A DNA stretch of 64,000 nt from assembly GCA_030562195.1 (NCBI GenBank), contig CM060201.1:18860454-18924453 (forward strand), read 5' to 3'. This document shows positions 39,712 through 64,000 of the stretch, piece by piece. Within the stretch, counting starts at the first letter, position 1, and every line of letters starts with the position of its first letter. A program made the translations under genes and the position numbers. Under the pieces are notes generated by a model. That model made no database searches. It had not been told where the DNA came from and was given only the letters and a program-made list of their open reading frames with translations. This DNA comes from Nipponacmea schrenckii (taxonomy: Eukaryota > Mollusca > Gastropoda > Lottiidae).

Positions 39712-42700
39712 ATAATAAGTTATTGATTATAGTGCTTTTAATATGAACCTCAAGACAATGGGTAAAATATAATATATAAAGTAGTAGTGCCATTACTGTG
39801 ATGCAAGTGAGTTGTCGTGAAAACCAATATTTCAAATCAACTGATCACAAAATACCGGCAATATTCATCCAACCAATTAGAAGCTAGCTGAAATAATTTT
39901 ATATTATATGTGATGTTTTTTTAAGAAATCAACGTTTTTATGTGATTGTTGTTAATTCGTGTCCTAATTAAAGTGTTACATTGTTGTAAATAATTAGTAA
40001 TTATTCTAAAGTTCATTAAAAATATTGATTAAAATGATATCATAATGTCACCCTAGTAAATTATATACTTTCTGACTATATCTCTCATCTCAATTCTAAC
40101 TTATTTATCACTTCTTTCCTTGCATGCTTTACTTTCTATTAATCTATACATTTCTTTTATAGTCACTCCTTAATATCCTAAATTTAACCTTGTTTAGGAT
40201 GAAATTCATCTTTATGTCTTTACAAAGATGTTCAAATATAAAACAAACTATTTTGAGGTAATGAACTCAATGTAATCCTGTGGTCATTTTCAATGTTATA
40301 ACTATACAATCAATTTATTACAAGAGCACAGAGTGAATATTTACATATTAGAAATATATTCTAGAAAAATAGTTTTAATTGAAGGCTTTTGACATATTGT
40401 TTCAGTTATCAAATTAGTTTCTTTAACTAGCATTACTAGTTCCTTCACTTTGACACCCTGATCACAGTTTCTTTCTCTATCTCAATCTATCTACCTGCTC
40501 TACTATAACACTATTTAAACTGCTGTTTTATTAACCTTACGATATTATTGTTTTGTTATTGTTTGTTATAATTTAGTGTTGATTAATTAACTTTAAATTA
40601 AGGACTAGATTTGTGTTCATGATTACAGAATGATAGAATAATGTTTTGATTTAAAAACAAAATTTAAACTTTCCCTTTAAAACCTTGGTATTTGATAAAG
40701 AGACCTGCTCCATTTTTTGATGATTTTATACTTTGTTGTAGAACATCATCAAAACAGTCAAAGTATTTATAAACATTGCAGGACTATTCAAAATTTTAAC
40801 TTGAGAAATATATTGTATTTTGGAGGAAATGCAAAAAAAACGACAATTTGAATTCTCTACTAGCTGGTAATTCAAACCATGCTAAAACTTTGTTTTAAAT
40901 TCTGGATCTATGTATTGAAATCTGTTTTAACATAAATTGTATTATACTCTGTATATATTAAAACTGTACAGGTCAAATTTTACTTCAACTTTTAACCAAT
41001 TAGCTTTAACAGCATAATAAACCTCATTTTTCATTGCATTTATTTATAGTGGCATGACTACAGTGGCCTTCAGTTGCCCCAATTTCTGTTTGGTACTACT
41101 TGGTTATTTCCAATAAGGCGAATATTGATTTAGTTGTCTTTACTGAGGCTGTTATCACTGATTTTGTATATCTTGTAATATCTGTATCAGATAATACTGG
41201 AGTAACAGCTCAGTCTAACTTGCATGGTATTTTATTGTTGAATTTCTAAAATATATGTCTGATTTGTAATTTGTAAAGGAATGTAGATACCTGATTCCAC
41301 TTCTACCAGCTGGTAAAGCAAATAGTCAGACAACTGCATTCCTTTAAGGACCAGGTTAATAATTCACTTTAAATACTTTGAGGATAGTCAACTTTGAAAG
41401 ATAATATTTTGGTTTTGTTAGTGATAAGGTTTAGGTGAAAATAATGGATGATTTTAAATTGAAGTAAAATATTTGTGCAACCATGTACAAGGACAAAGAA
41501 TATTTTTGTGCCCTTTATATAAATGTATACTTCTTCATAAATAACATTGCTCAAGTTTTCTATTTAAACATGATTCAAATAGTGATTCTTTATTAGCATA
41601 CTGTTAGTTCAATTTACAAAGTTAATGTGTTAAACGTCACAAACATCATTACATTTGAGGGTTATAATTTTATCCGTTATTTTTATTTAAACTGTATATT
41701 TGTTAAAGAAATGATTGTTATTTTAAGACTTGGTGTCAATTATGAAGAGTATACAGTTGTAATTGAATGTGTTAATGTCTGGTATTAATCATACATTACT
41801 GGTAAATGCAGTTGAATCATTAACTTGCTGTATAACTAATGTCCTTTTCATTATAAAACAGCTTTGAGAATTGTAAAGTAAAGTTGGTTTGATATTAGGA
41901 ATTGAATCCCCAGCACTTGATATTTTAGTTTAGAAATTTTAGAAATGCACACATAATGTCGATACAGAAAGCAATGTGAAGGCCATTATTTGAAACCATC
42001 AAGTTTATAAATACAAAACAGCTTGTAGTCTTCAGAGATACAGAGGATGCATAAAATACAAAAATTCAAGCTTTGTGGTTTATCTAAGGCGATTGCTTGA
42101 TTAGTGTCAAATACCAATACTAATAGATGTTTCAAGGCAAAATTACCTTTCTTTGCTGACTGTATCAACATCTACACATAAATAGATTGATATAAATATA
42201 TATATAATGATGTTCATAATTCTAATAAATGTTATATTTTCATTTTTTAAAGATAAATATTATATAAAGACTAGATTCCCTCCCTTTATTTTATATGTAT
42301 TAAATGGTGAATGGCTGTTACTTTGTCCTCCTGCTGAATTTGTGCTTTTTAATGTCCTGTCTCTCACACTTAATATACACTCTATTTTTTGCACCTGTAT
42401 TTCCTGTCTGACCTATCTTGCTTAACCACCAATATGTCAGAATACTAGCTCCAACCCATTATTCAGTGTCCTATAAATAGATTTCACTTATCTTTCCTAG
42501 ACCTAAAGCTTACTAGACTGGACGCTGGTTGGATATAGTTTACTTGCTAACACCTTGATACCCATTGATTTGCACATTTATACAAATAGGGTATTCTAGT
42601 AGCCTGTCATACTAAATCCAGCCTTAGATTCTTCCTTCTTTCATTGAACTTGTCATTCATAGTGGTTTCATTGTTTTAGATTTTATAATTCAATATATCT

Positions 42701-43353
42701 TTGCTAGTGTGCCATTTTCATTCTGTTCTCTTCATACTTTTACATGGCTAGATGTCAATTTGAGTTAAGACTGACTAAATTTTAGACCAGCATACCAGGT
42801 ATAAATACTATTTGTATTTCTTTCATTTGAAATGAAAAAAAAAACAGTGTTTTGTTGCATAAAGAAATACTTCAAATGCATTCATTCTTATTATAGAAGA
42901 ATTTTCATTTCTATTTTAATGCAGTTGAAAAACACATTTATGTTGAAATGATTTCTTCATTGCAGTATAATGCTGTGACAAGACTCATTGTAATTTTATG
43001 TTTATTTAATATATTAACGATCAATTTATCATTGCATTGATAAAAGTTTATGTAGTATGAATATTATTGTCTGGTAGAATTCATCAGGAATTGAGGCATA
43101 AATCATAAAAAAGGAAAATGCAGAGTAAAAAAAAATTTTTTTAAATAATGAGTTAAATGCCTGTGGTAACATTGAGTTATGTTATAGAAATGCTGTTAAT
43201 TATATTTTAACTAAAGCTTACAGACTCTATTAGTTATGTGTGTTGTAGAATGTAAGTAAGAAATGGTTCAATCATAATTTAGAGTTGTAACATTGTATAG
43301 AGTCAAACTATTATTATTATTATTATCTATCTAAATACATCTTTCATGGTGTC

Positions 43354-43359
43354 AATAAA
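43354..43359 (+). terminator. Candidate poly(A) signal AATAAA for the PRR12-like gene
   Basis: GTCAATAAAACATTTTC followed within 30 bases by the GT-rich TTCATTGTGTCAATG. It is the best signal/downstream-element pair in the spacer. It would imply a 3' UTR of about 3.6 kb; earlier weaker signals (ATTAAA near 40014) cannot be excluded. Confidence 0.4.
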
Positions 43360-44045
43360 ACATTTTCTATTTCATTGTGTCAATGCTGAACTGGAGATAA
43401 GATGGCGGACTACTTTAAAACATGGTGTGACTTCAATACAACATGGGGTCAAACTGGAGTTAAAGGAGAAGAGAAATAACGTAATTATCATCTGTGGACA
43501 TGTTAAATGAGGGTTGAAATCTTATTTGATTGAGTTTTTGAACCTTTTATAGGCATTCCTTGCAGCTATGTTTACACTCTCCATTAATCTTGGGTCCGGG
43601 ACAAAAAACAGGAGACCAGCTATGAAAAATTGGGGTAAAAATTCTGGCGAGATATTCAAAGCACATAAATTAATGAATAATTCATGCTCCAATTGCTTTT
43701 ATGAAAATGAAAATAATACAAGTTAATAATATAGGCCAACCCTGACAAAATTGTATTTCCAAAGATAACATTTATACATCTTAAAGGCTCTTGTCCCATC
43801 CTAATTTCACTCCTATTCAGGAAAAAGCCTTATTAAACACATTTTAAACAATGAAGTAAGCCTCTTAAAACATAAACAACAAAGTCAGAAGCCTTCAGTC
43901 ATGGACTAACAGACCACCAGGTTAGTAATGCCACTGATTTTTAGTCATGTGCAAGAACAATCTATCTAGTTGTGATCCTGCAATATATCTAATGATTCCT
44001 TGTCAAATAGAAGCAGATAAAAACATAACAGATAACTTTTGTAAG

Positions 44046-44051
44046 TTTATT
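44046..44051 (-). terminator. Candidate poly(A) signal AATAAA for DDB1
   Basis: Minus-strand AATAAA (plus-strand TTTATT) about 400 bases downstream of the DDB1 stop codon. There is no competing AATAAA between it and the stop with a better context. Confidence 0.45.
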
Positions 44052-44445
44052 ATTGTTAATTTACAAGATAAATCACATCAAACTTCTATAATATCCGAAC
44101 ATTAAATGCCAGTTTACTTTTCCTATATACATTATTATACACTAATTAGCACTTTTTACACTGTCTTTTAATAATATTTTAATAGTATGTTATAATGATG
44201 AGCTGAATCCTGAAGCCACTGCCAATGCTTCTGTGAGTTGATCTGGTGTTAGGTTCCTCAAACCACCTAAAAATATGGTGAAGTGTCTGACTTTAGTGAA
44301 AATCCACAATTTAATGAATACAATAAATACCATTTGAAGTGAAGTACAAGAACATATACACTAGTTACTTGGAAATATTTTCCACTGATTTTGTCAGGTT
44401 TTATTGAATTTAAATGAATTTTGTGATAGTTTTTATAGTCAAGTT

Positions 44446-56293
<11,848 letters not shown>

Positions 56294-56440
56294 TTTATGG
56301 AATTTTTCAAGTTTTCAGGAAAAATTCCATCAACAAAACGGCAGCCGGATGTCAAAATTTCACACGCATGTGAGGCGCGAAAAGATTGTAGTGTTGCACG
56401 CGAGTGGCTACCTGTAAACAAAAAACCGGGAGGTATTTTT
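56294..56440. promoter_or_regulatory. DDB1 5' region, probably a shared promoter with XRCC6
   Basis: The densest GC-containing stretch in the area. It has GGCGCGAAAA at 56374-56383, which on the DDB1 strand is TTTTCGCGCC, the E2F consensus (TTTSGCGC). There are possible XRCC6 first-exon donors at 56413 (CT|GTAAAC) and 56432 (GAG|GTATTT). E2F control fits genes used in S phase, but that is inference. Confidence 0.4.
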
Positions 56441-56937
56441 TAAAATTTCATCTGTGGCAAAAGATTTATTAGAAATGTTACATATTTTTTGATTTATCAT
56501 CGCCCGGTAGTCTTTTCTGAAAATAGACCGCTCTTTAGGGTTGACAAATAATAGATTTATAAATAACCTATTATAAATCTACAAATAGGCAATTATTTCA
56601 AATAAGTGTTAATAGGGAGTTATCCTTCCCTGTATTGGCTGCATCCCTTTGCTCTTACTTTATTTTATTAAGCCAGTTGTTTTAAGGCATCCACTTATTA
56701 GTATGATTCGAATTAATTTCCTTGATCAGATATTTTTTTATTAAATGTATTAATGGAATATCAAATGTTAAATTCACTTAATATTAAGATGGTAATTTAA
56801 CTATCATGTCGAAGATCCCTCTGAAATTTGGGAAACGAGAAGGCTAATGCCCCTGTCCTGTCAAGATTTTCCTTGTTGCACACTGCATATCTTCAGTAGG
56901 TGCAGAAAAGTGGGACTTTAACCTCCATTCATTTTAT
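56441..56937. other. Spacer between the DDB1 5' region and the pearl-like element
   Basis: AT-rich sequence with no open frame, repeat or RNA gene that I recognise. Probably the first part of the XRCC6 5' UTR intron. Confidence 0.35.
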
Positions 56938-58222
56938 TATACGCCCACATTATAATGTGGTCGTATATTGTCGTCACCCCTGTCCGTCCGTACACAATTG
57001 CTACAGAGAGACTACAGTTTTTGTCGGATTTGAATGAAACTTGCTGTAATCATTTATATTGATGAGATTTTGGACAAGTTTGAAATTGGCGATTTTTTGA
57101 CGAACAGTTCTTGAGTTATTGCACTTGATTTAATCTAAACACGTCAAAATTGGCTTGTGAACGCGATAGAGACTACAGTTTTTGTCGGATTTGATTGAAA
57201 CTTCCTGTGATCATTTATATTGATGAGATCTCGGAGTTCGAAATTGGCGATTTTTCGACGAACGGTTTTTGAGTTATTGCACTTGACTTAGCAAAACGCA
57301 TCAAAATTGGCTCGTGAACGCGGTAGAGACAACAGTTTTTATAGGATTTGAATGAAACTTGCTGTGGTTATTTATGTTGAAGAGATCTCGGACAAGTTCA
57401 AAACGCATTAAAATGGGCTTGTAAACGCTATAGAGACTACATTTTTCATTGGATTTGAATGAAACTTGCTGTGATGATTTATATTGATGAGATCTTAGAC
57501 TAATTCGAAATAGGTGATTTTTCGATGAACGGTTTTTGAGTTATTGCACTTGACTTCCTTAAAACCCGTCAGAATTGGCTTGTGAACGCGATAGAGATCA
57601 AAATTCCCATTTGATTTGAATGAAATTTTGTGTCCTTATTTATATTGATGAGATCTCAAACAAGTTTGATAGTGACAATTTTGTGGTGAACGTTTTTTGG
57701 AGTTATTGCCCTTGACTTAGTCAAAAGGTGTCAAAACAGACTTGTGAACACCACAGAGACAACAATTTTCATCTGATTTAAATGAAATTTGGTGTGATCA
57801 TTGAAGTTGATGAGATCTTCGGTCAAATACAAAATTGACGATTTTTTAACTGTTTTTGAGTTATTGCACTTGACTTAGACAAAACACTGCGAAATAGGCT
57901 TGTGATTGCGATAGATAATACAGTTTATATTTGAATGAAATTTGATGTGATAATTTTTATTGCTGAGATCTTGAACAAGTTCAATATTTTTTTTTTTTTG
58001 ATAAACTATATTTGAGTTATTGCCCTTGACTTAGTCCAAACTCATGAAAATTAGATAGAAATACAATAGAGACTAGGTTTCATCTGATTTGAATCAAATT
58101 TGGTGTGAAACATTTTTATTGAGAGAACTTGGATTAGACCTAAATAATGTTGGAGTTTCTGCCTGTGTTAAAACAGAAAATATATTTTAAAGTGGGCATA
58201 TCTTGCTAGGCAACCGCTTGTT
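56938..58222 (-). mobile_element. Pearl/Helentron-like element, copy 2 (about 1.3 kb)
   Basis: Starts with the hairpin ATACGCCCACATT-ATAATGTGGTCGTAT (56939-56966), then CGTCACCCCTGTCCGTCCGT (the microsatellite reduced to two repeats). About eight tandem units of about 150 bp follow, each with GAGACTACAGTTTT, TTTGAATGAAACTT, ATTGATGAGATCT and TTTTTGAGTTATTGCACTTGACTTA. It ends in AGTGGGCATATCTTGCTAGGCAACC, the degenerate counterpart of the left end of copy 1. Lies between the DDB1 and XRCC6 start codons. Confidence 0.75.
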
Positions 58223-58303
58223 TCAATTATTGTCCAACCATCGACGTCTTATAATTATTTGTGTTTATTCTTTTACAAAGTTTATATATTATTGCCTTTC
58301 TGT

Positions 58304-58341
58304 TATAATGCTTTCAGAGTTATATAACTAACAAGTGAGAT
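58304..58341 (+). promoter_or_regulatory. XRCC6: Probable 5' UTR splice acceptor of XRCC6
   Basis: ATAATGCTTTCAG ends at 58317, 24 bases before the start codon, with an in-frame TGA at 58336. Human XRCC6 also begins with a non-coding exon and has its ATG in exon 2. If used, the first exon and promoter lie upstream of the pearl-like element, next to DDB1. Confidence 0.5.
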
Positions 58342-61300
58342 ATGGCTGATTTTGGTTTTGCACGGTTTGGTGATGATGATGATAATGAAGATGATGATGA
58401 ATTTGATCCAGGGGTAAGCTGATGTTTTCACAAATTAATTTTAATAATATTCAATATTTCACTTAATCTAACACACTGGAAGTTCCCTCTGAATACTAAT
58501 ACATTGTTTTTCGAAATGCACGAGTCTTGTGATGTGTTGCCAGTACCACATTTCGAAGAGGCCATTAATTAGCAACGGTTTAAGGAATATGAAAGTCGGT
58601 TGTGTAACTTGTATACAAACATAAGATTATTAAATATTCTATTATTGGTAAATAATGTATAGTTTCTAATTGTAGTTTCAAATTTTAGTTTCGGTTTGGA
58701 AATCGAGATGGTTTAATATTTGTTGTTGATTGTAATAAAGAAATGTTTGATGCTGAAGATGAAGAGGAATGTCCATTTAGAGTCTGTATGAGGGTAAGAA
58801 TTCACTTCCTTTAAGTTTCTCCATTTCTATGTCAGAAGTGAAAAATACTTTGATATAAATATAATTAGATTTGACTTTCGAACATGGCCTGATTGATAAC
58901 TTTAAACAAATCAGTGCTTATTTGATATGTGATTTTTCAGTGCATTAAAACAACAATGCAGAATAAAATTATCAGCAGTGAAAGAGATATGGTGGGAGTT
59001 ATCTTTTATGGAACTGTAAGTACGGTATACTTATTATTTAGATACAGTTTCTCTGATATAGATGTATATTGTTTGCACTCATATTGGTTTAATATTTGCT
59101 GGTAAATGCATTGAAGTTTCAGCTTTAAAGTGAACACAAATTCATGTTATTTATTGACTTGTTAATGATGTACTTAAAATTTGAATGAATTTTTCTGGAA
59201 TATCATGATAATATTATTTTGAAATTTTGGTTTAGATTTCTCTATGGTTTCTTCCAGGAAAAAACAGACAATCCAAGTGACTTTAAGAATATTTATATTT
59301 ACATGGTAAGTTATTCTCTAGCCTACATGAATAACCTAGAGGACATTGGGAGATTGTAACTCTTGTTTACAGATAACCCCAAACCTTATCAATGTTGTAT
59401 TGCCATGTCATTTTAGATCAACACTGAATTTTCCTTATGAATTCCAAAATATAAATATGACAATGTGCTTTTGATTATTTTTTTTTTTATTCATTTAGAA
59501 TTTAGAGCAGCCTGGTGCTGAGAGAATTTTAGAAATAGAAAATATGATAGAAAGTAAGTTTATTTTTAATGTAAATTACTGTAATGATGATTGACCTCTT
59601 TGTTACTTTGACAGAACAATAACTGTATCTTGTTCAACTGCCTAATCTCTAATCAGAAGTCTTTAAGATTTTAATGTTTTAATGAAATGTTATATTACAG
59701 GTGGATTTAAAAAATTTGGAACGAAATATGGTCATAATGAACATTATTCTTTGAGTGAAGTTCTCTGGACTTGTGCTAATATGTTTTCTAATTCGTAAGT
59801 CAATTTATTTCTTTTGATAGTTTAGTTTAAAGTATCAGAAAAGCTAATTTACAAATACACCTCCATATAAGACTTGAACGCCATTTAGAAGTGAGGGTTA
59901 CAAATCACAATCACGAGACAAGATAACCACACTAAGGTCACCAACACAATATTTCAACACAGTTTACATGTGCATTCATCAGATGAAATAATAGTCATTG
60001 TTTGAAATTTGTTATCATTATTTGTATTTCCTCAAATTTTTCTATAACACTTTCAGATCTTACACCTAGGTTTACTGAATTGTAAAACATGAAACATTTT
60101 AACTCAAATTGACTTCTATATCAAACATTAAGGCTGTTACCTTTCTCCAATAGCACTCACATTTTTTCCAATGCAATGCCATAGATCTGGTCCAAAAACA
60201 TGTAAATTGTATATTATAGGAGCCAGAAAATAAACTATAAACGTGTGTTGTTATTTACTAATAATGATGATCCACATTCTAGTAGTCTTCAGCTACAGGT
60301 ACGTCTATATCTTAGTATTAGTTTCACTCTGTATCTCCTTCTTTACTAGAGAGAGTCTTATGATTTAGTCTAGCTAAGTGGTTAATGACATTTTGTGTCA
60401 GCCAAATGTTCAAATTAAGATGCAAGCAGTGAGTGTCTAGTAGGGGAAATGTTTATTTTATATGGTAACTGCTGGCTAGTTGGTAACCATTAGTAGTTTT
60501 GTCTTAGTAAAATTTCTTTTCATTTGCCTTTCATTTGTATTCTATTATAATTTCTTCTACAGAGACAAGCAAGAACCAAAGCAAGTGATTTAAATGAAAC
60601 TGGAATTGACCTTGAATTAATGCACATGCAGAAAGCTGGGCAGACTTTTGATGTTTCTAAATTCTGGAAGGTAATTTAAATGGTGCCTACTTGAATTGTT
60701 CTTACAAAAAATAGTTAACATATTGTCACATCCCAAAACAAACAATTCAATTACTCTATTACAGAAATCTTTACATGTGATAGAATTTTAACTAATGCAG
60801 ATTCTTACATCTCTAAAGGTATCATTCAACAGTCAGAATAAGCAACAATAAAACTGAGTTGTTACTCTCAACTTCACCACAACTTCCAGAAACATTTATT
60901 TTGATAATTAGAATGAGGATCTGTCACTACATTTCATAAAACTCTTCATCTTAAGTTTGATTTAAAAACTTTAACTTAATAATGTTTGGTGTCTGATTTT
61001 TTAACCATTATCTATCTCTTAACTTATTTCAGGATTTAATCTATACAGCTGATGATGAGTTGACTGAATTACCTGACCCTTCTGAAAAACTTGAAGAACT
61101 TTTAACCAGGTTTGTACTCCAGAGCCTTATCTTTGTTTCTCTTAAAGTTATTATTATTTATTCAATAAAGATCAATCATATTGAGATATATTTTGTTGAA
61201 CAAATATTTTACCTATCATTGTGTTTAAACTGTAGGTTAGAACTTTGTTCTATGAAATATGTCATATTTAAAACAAAGTTGGAACATAATAAAAGCATTT

Positions 61301-64000
61301 CAAATCATTTTTTATAATTATAGAGTAAGAACAAAGGATCATAAGAAGAGAGCCTTAAGAAGAGTTCCATTTGCTTTATCTGATGATATTAAATTCTCTG
61401 TTGGAGTGTAAGTTTTCTATGTATAATTAAATTCTCTATTTTATATATTGACTTATACAAATATTTTGGTCTAAATATGTTCTAACCTGGTTGATTCAAC
61501 TTATTATCAACTATCAATTTATATGTTTTCATAAAAGAACATAAAGAATATAAGACGTTACTTTTAGAGTGTCACACTGTGTGATTTAATGAGAACTGAA
61601 CTGTTAAATACTTTATTTGTAGATATAATTTAGTAAGACATTGCACCAAACCGTACAGTATCAAACTAGACAAGAAAACAAATGAAGAATTAAAAAGTCA
61701 CAGTAAAACATATCTCAAGGTAAAGTAAAGGCAGACCACTCCACACCGCATCTTGTATAAAATGGCATCTACAGCATTTATCCCGGGTCCGACAGCCTAC
61801 CGGTTTAGAGGGGTTTCACAGTATTGTATGATATCATATTACAATTAAATATGTATGGAATCCTTTATCCCAATTTCTCAGTATAATATTTATTCCAACC
61901 TAGGCCTGTACATCTGGTAGAATCATACTCTCCCTTTCCCAAATTTTAAACTTATGGCATCAAGGTTTTCAAAGTTAACAATTTGTACCACCAGTGTAAC
62001 TTTAGATAAGTGAAATTTGTACCTGATTGATATATAAGAGGGATAGTTTAACAAATGAGGTCTGATTTATTAATTTATAGGAAACGGGAGAAGTGTTGAT
62101 GCCTCAAGATTTAAAGAAAGCTCAGACGTATGGTGGACGTAAAATTTGTTTTGAAAATGATGAAGTTACAGAAATAAAAAGATTTGATGTGTCAGGTAGA
62201 TTATGTAGAGTTTCTAAATAAAATTTTAAAAAGAAATAGAATTTTAATTGACAACATCTCAAGTATGGGTAGTGGGGATTTCTTGTAAAGAACTTAAAGT
62301 TTATGAGCAGATAAGAAAACTAATCTGGCATGTTGATAACACTAGTATTAGATATAAAATCAGAACACCAGTTGGATTGAAAACAGTGTAGGTGTAATTT
62401 GTCTTTGAATTTGTATTTCAGGATTAAAATTAATGGGTTTTAAACCCAAAAGTAGATTAAAGAAATTTCACAATGTTAAACCTTCATCTTTTATATTTCC
62501 TGATGAAGATGTAAGTCAATTTCTGTTCCATCTGCTATCTCAGACTATTACATTGTGACAATAATTTAACTGGAGGCTACTGAGTTGCTGCCCTTGTTTT
62601 TATATTGCATTGTATCAATTACATTGAATAATAAATTTAAAACAATAAAATATAGATATTTGTCGTCATGTTTAAAAAGTGTAATGTATATTACAGTCAA
62701 TATCAGGCAGTACTACCATGTTTACAGCCTTATTAACTAAATGTATAGATCGAGGTGTCATAGCTATCTGTCAATATATACCTGGTAAAAATAATCCACC
62801 TAGATTTGTCGCTCTTTTACCTCAGGTATGTCAAGTTTATTACCATACTGTCTTAATGTTTATCCTCTTTCTTAATCCTGTTACAATAGTCCAACATTGT
62901 GATTCCAACAGGATATTGTATATGGTAGTATCTTATGTTTTATTAACAGAATTGTATAATGAAATATGAATAGTGAATGATCTTTCTTTAATAGAAACCC
63001 TCATTATAAGTCAGTTTTAATGTTTGCGAAATACTGAGACAAATTATGTTAAATAAAACAAGATGGAAGGTGTAACCTGTCCAGTTCTGTATCATTCACT
63101 CAATGCCTAGGATTCGAACATCAGAACCAATTGAGCTACACCTAGGAACAATATTTCATGATCCAACTTTCAAAATTGGTTTTCAGAAAGAAGAGTTAGA
63201 TGATCATAAAGTGCAGATAACTCCACCTGGTTTCCATGTAATCTTTCTACCATTTGCAGATGATTTTAGAAAAGTTACTTTTGAAGAAGCTCCACGAGGT
63301 AGGATATTGATCGTTTTGAAGGGACCTAGTCATCTAAATTTACTGATAGTGTGTTTTTAGCTTTAGGGTTGAAAACTGGCTTTTAAAAGGGCTGGGTGTG
63401 GCATCCTTGAAGGTTTAAAGCAACAAAACTCATGTGTCTGACATCTGATAACACAACTCCAACTGAACTATTCAACTGCCTTAAAAGACAGTGTTTTAAT
63501 CCAGCAGAAGTACAAGACATTAACTTTTTAGAGTTTCTACCACAAACCATAATTGAAGATCAAATTACTTTGTTTTTAGCTACACCAGAGCAGATAGATA
63601 AAGCAAAAGAACTGATCAAGAAGTTACAGTTTAAATTCAACAGTGAAAGTTTTGAAAATCCTGTCTTACAAAACCATTGGAGAAATATTGAAGCTCTAGC
63701 CTTAGATAGAGATGAAGCAGATGAGATGACTGATTATACTAGTAAGTAGGTTCTGGGGGACAGGTTAAAAAGAAAAGATGGGGTCTAGAATGGGCAGAGA
63801 TGGTGAATTTGGAAACTTGGCATTTAAAGATACTAATTATTTTGAGGAAAAATACAATCCTTTACAAACTTATCTAAATGTAATTAAAAATTCTTAAATT
63901 TTCCAATTTCAGTGCCAAATGAAGCTGGAATTCAGAAAAGAGCTGGTAAAATAATGGATGAATTTAAAGATTTAGTTTTTCCTCCTGACTATGAACCTGG
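58342..64000 (+). CDS. XRCC6: Ku70, DNA double-strand-break end-binding subunit (3' end missing)
   Basis: Ku70 pairs with Ku80 to ring broken DNA ends and recruit DNA-PKcs in non-homologous end joining. Exons in the window: 58342-58413, 58689-58793, 58941-59015, 59258-59305, 59499-59553, 59701-59794, 60220-60298, 60563-60670, 61033-61109, 61324-61407, 61623-61719, 62081-62195, 62422-62510, 62697-62825, 63187-63298, 63580-63741, 63913-64000 (open), about 529 residues. Residues 10-21 are Asp/Glu-rich. The von Willebrand A-like domain (about 25-240) has [24 protein letters not shown] and [14 protein letters not shown]. The Ku core barrel includes [15 protein letters not shown] and [16 protein letters not shown], and the C-terminal arm has [18 protein letters not shown] and [12 protein letters not shown]. 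The C-terminal SAP domain lies beyond the window. Exon 16 starts at 63580 because G+CT gives ATPEQ directly after EEAPR, as in human Ku70. Confidence 0.95.
59862..59945 (-). repeat. tRNA-like relic in XRCC6 intron 6
   Basis: Minus strand: CCTTAGTGTGGTTATC (A-box-like) and, about 45 bases later, GGCGTTCAAGTC (degenerate B-box GGTTCGAATC). Length and spacing resemble a tRNA, but the stems are not maintained. Probably a SINE head. Confidence 0.35.
63103..63145 (-). repeat. tRNA-like relic with internal deletion, XRCC6 intron 14
   Basis: Minus strand: TGTAGCTCAATTGGTT (good A-box) and, only ten bases later, GTTCGAATCCTAGGC (perfect B-box). The anticodon arm between them is missing. It ends about 40 bases before the exon 15 acceptor. 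Confidence 0.55.

Larger units (their letters stand above)
39712..44445. other. Convergent spacer, mostly presumed 3' UTR
   Basis: No exon-like open frame on either strand. The first 3.6 kb after the stop of the PRR12-like gene is AT-rich, free of the interspersed repeats seen elsewhere and ends at a good poly(A) signal (43354), so it is plausibly a long 3' UTR. From about 43400 to 44040 I see nothing. The last 400 bases are the DDB1 3' UTR. Confidence 0.45.

Noticed and set aside
63432..63579. Open frame upstream of and continuous with XRCC6 exon 16 ([13 protein letters not shown]...), possible longer exon or alternative first exon
   Set aside because: The acceptor TTTTTAG at 63579 joins EEAPR directly to ATPEQ with correct phase, exactly as in human Ku70. 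The upstream segment has no counterpart in Ku70 and is taken as intron that happens to be open.

Overview
The window is animal nuclear DNA, AT-rich and intron-rich, with GT-AG introns throughout. Three copies of a pearl/Helentron-like element (a core of tandem units of about 160 bp, a GGAC microsatellite, and a terminal hairpin of the form ATACGCCC...GGGCGTAT) and scattered copies of the motif GGGAGATAACTC point to a mollusc. That is an inference; I cannot name the species.

Five protein-coding genes can be read exon by exon. (1) Minus strand, 24782 to beyond base 1: CECR2-type chromatin-remodelling subunit with a bromodomain; 16 coding exons, the 3' end lies outside the window. (2) Plus strand, 16957-18418: a small two-exon secreted, probably GPI-anchored, six-cysteine protein nested antisense in the 14.8 kb intron 8 of CECR2. 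(3) Plus strand, 30244-39711: a complete 14-exon member of the PRR12/QSER1 family. (4) Minus strand, 44446-56293: complete 27-exon DDB1, with a one-base frameshift in exon 26 as given. (5) Plus strand, 58342 to beyond base 64000: XRCC6 (Ku70), 17 exons in the window, lacking only the C-terminal part.

Layout: CECR2 and the PRR12-like gene are divergent across 5.5 kb of repeat-rich spacer. The PRR12-like gene and DDB1 converge on a 4.7 kb spacer that is probably mostly 3' UTR. DDB1 and XRCC6 are divergent with start codons 2.05 kb apart, and about 1.3 kb of that gap is a pearl-like element. All but the nested gene act in the nucleus: chromatin remodelling (CECR2), a DNA/chromatin-associated family (PRR12/QSER1), the CRL4 ubiquitin-ligase adaptor and damage sensor (DDB1) and double-strand-break end binding (Ku70). 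There is no operon logic and I see no evidence of a dedicated multi-gene system.

The most unusual structure is in DDB1. The 3' splice site of exon 9, with the first 51 bases of the exon, has been tandemly copied into the upstream intron as a 67-bp minisatellite carrying 12 extra copies of the splice acceptor. Other accessory content includes a 32-bp minisatellite, tRNA-like SINE relics, a transposon-like insertion whose empty site survives in neighbouring tandem copies, and a reverse-transcriptase relic.
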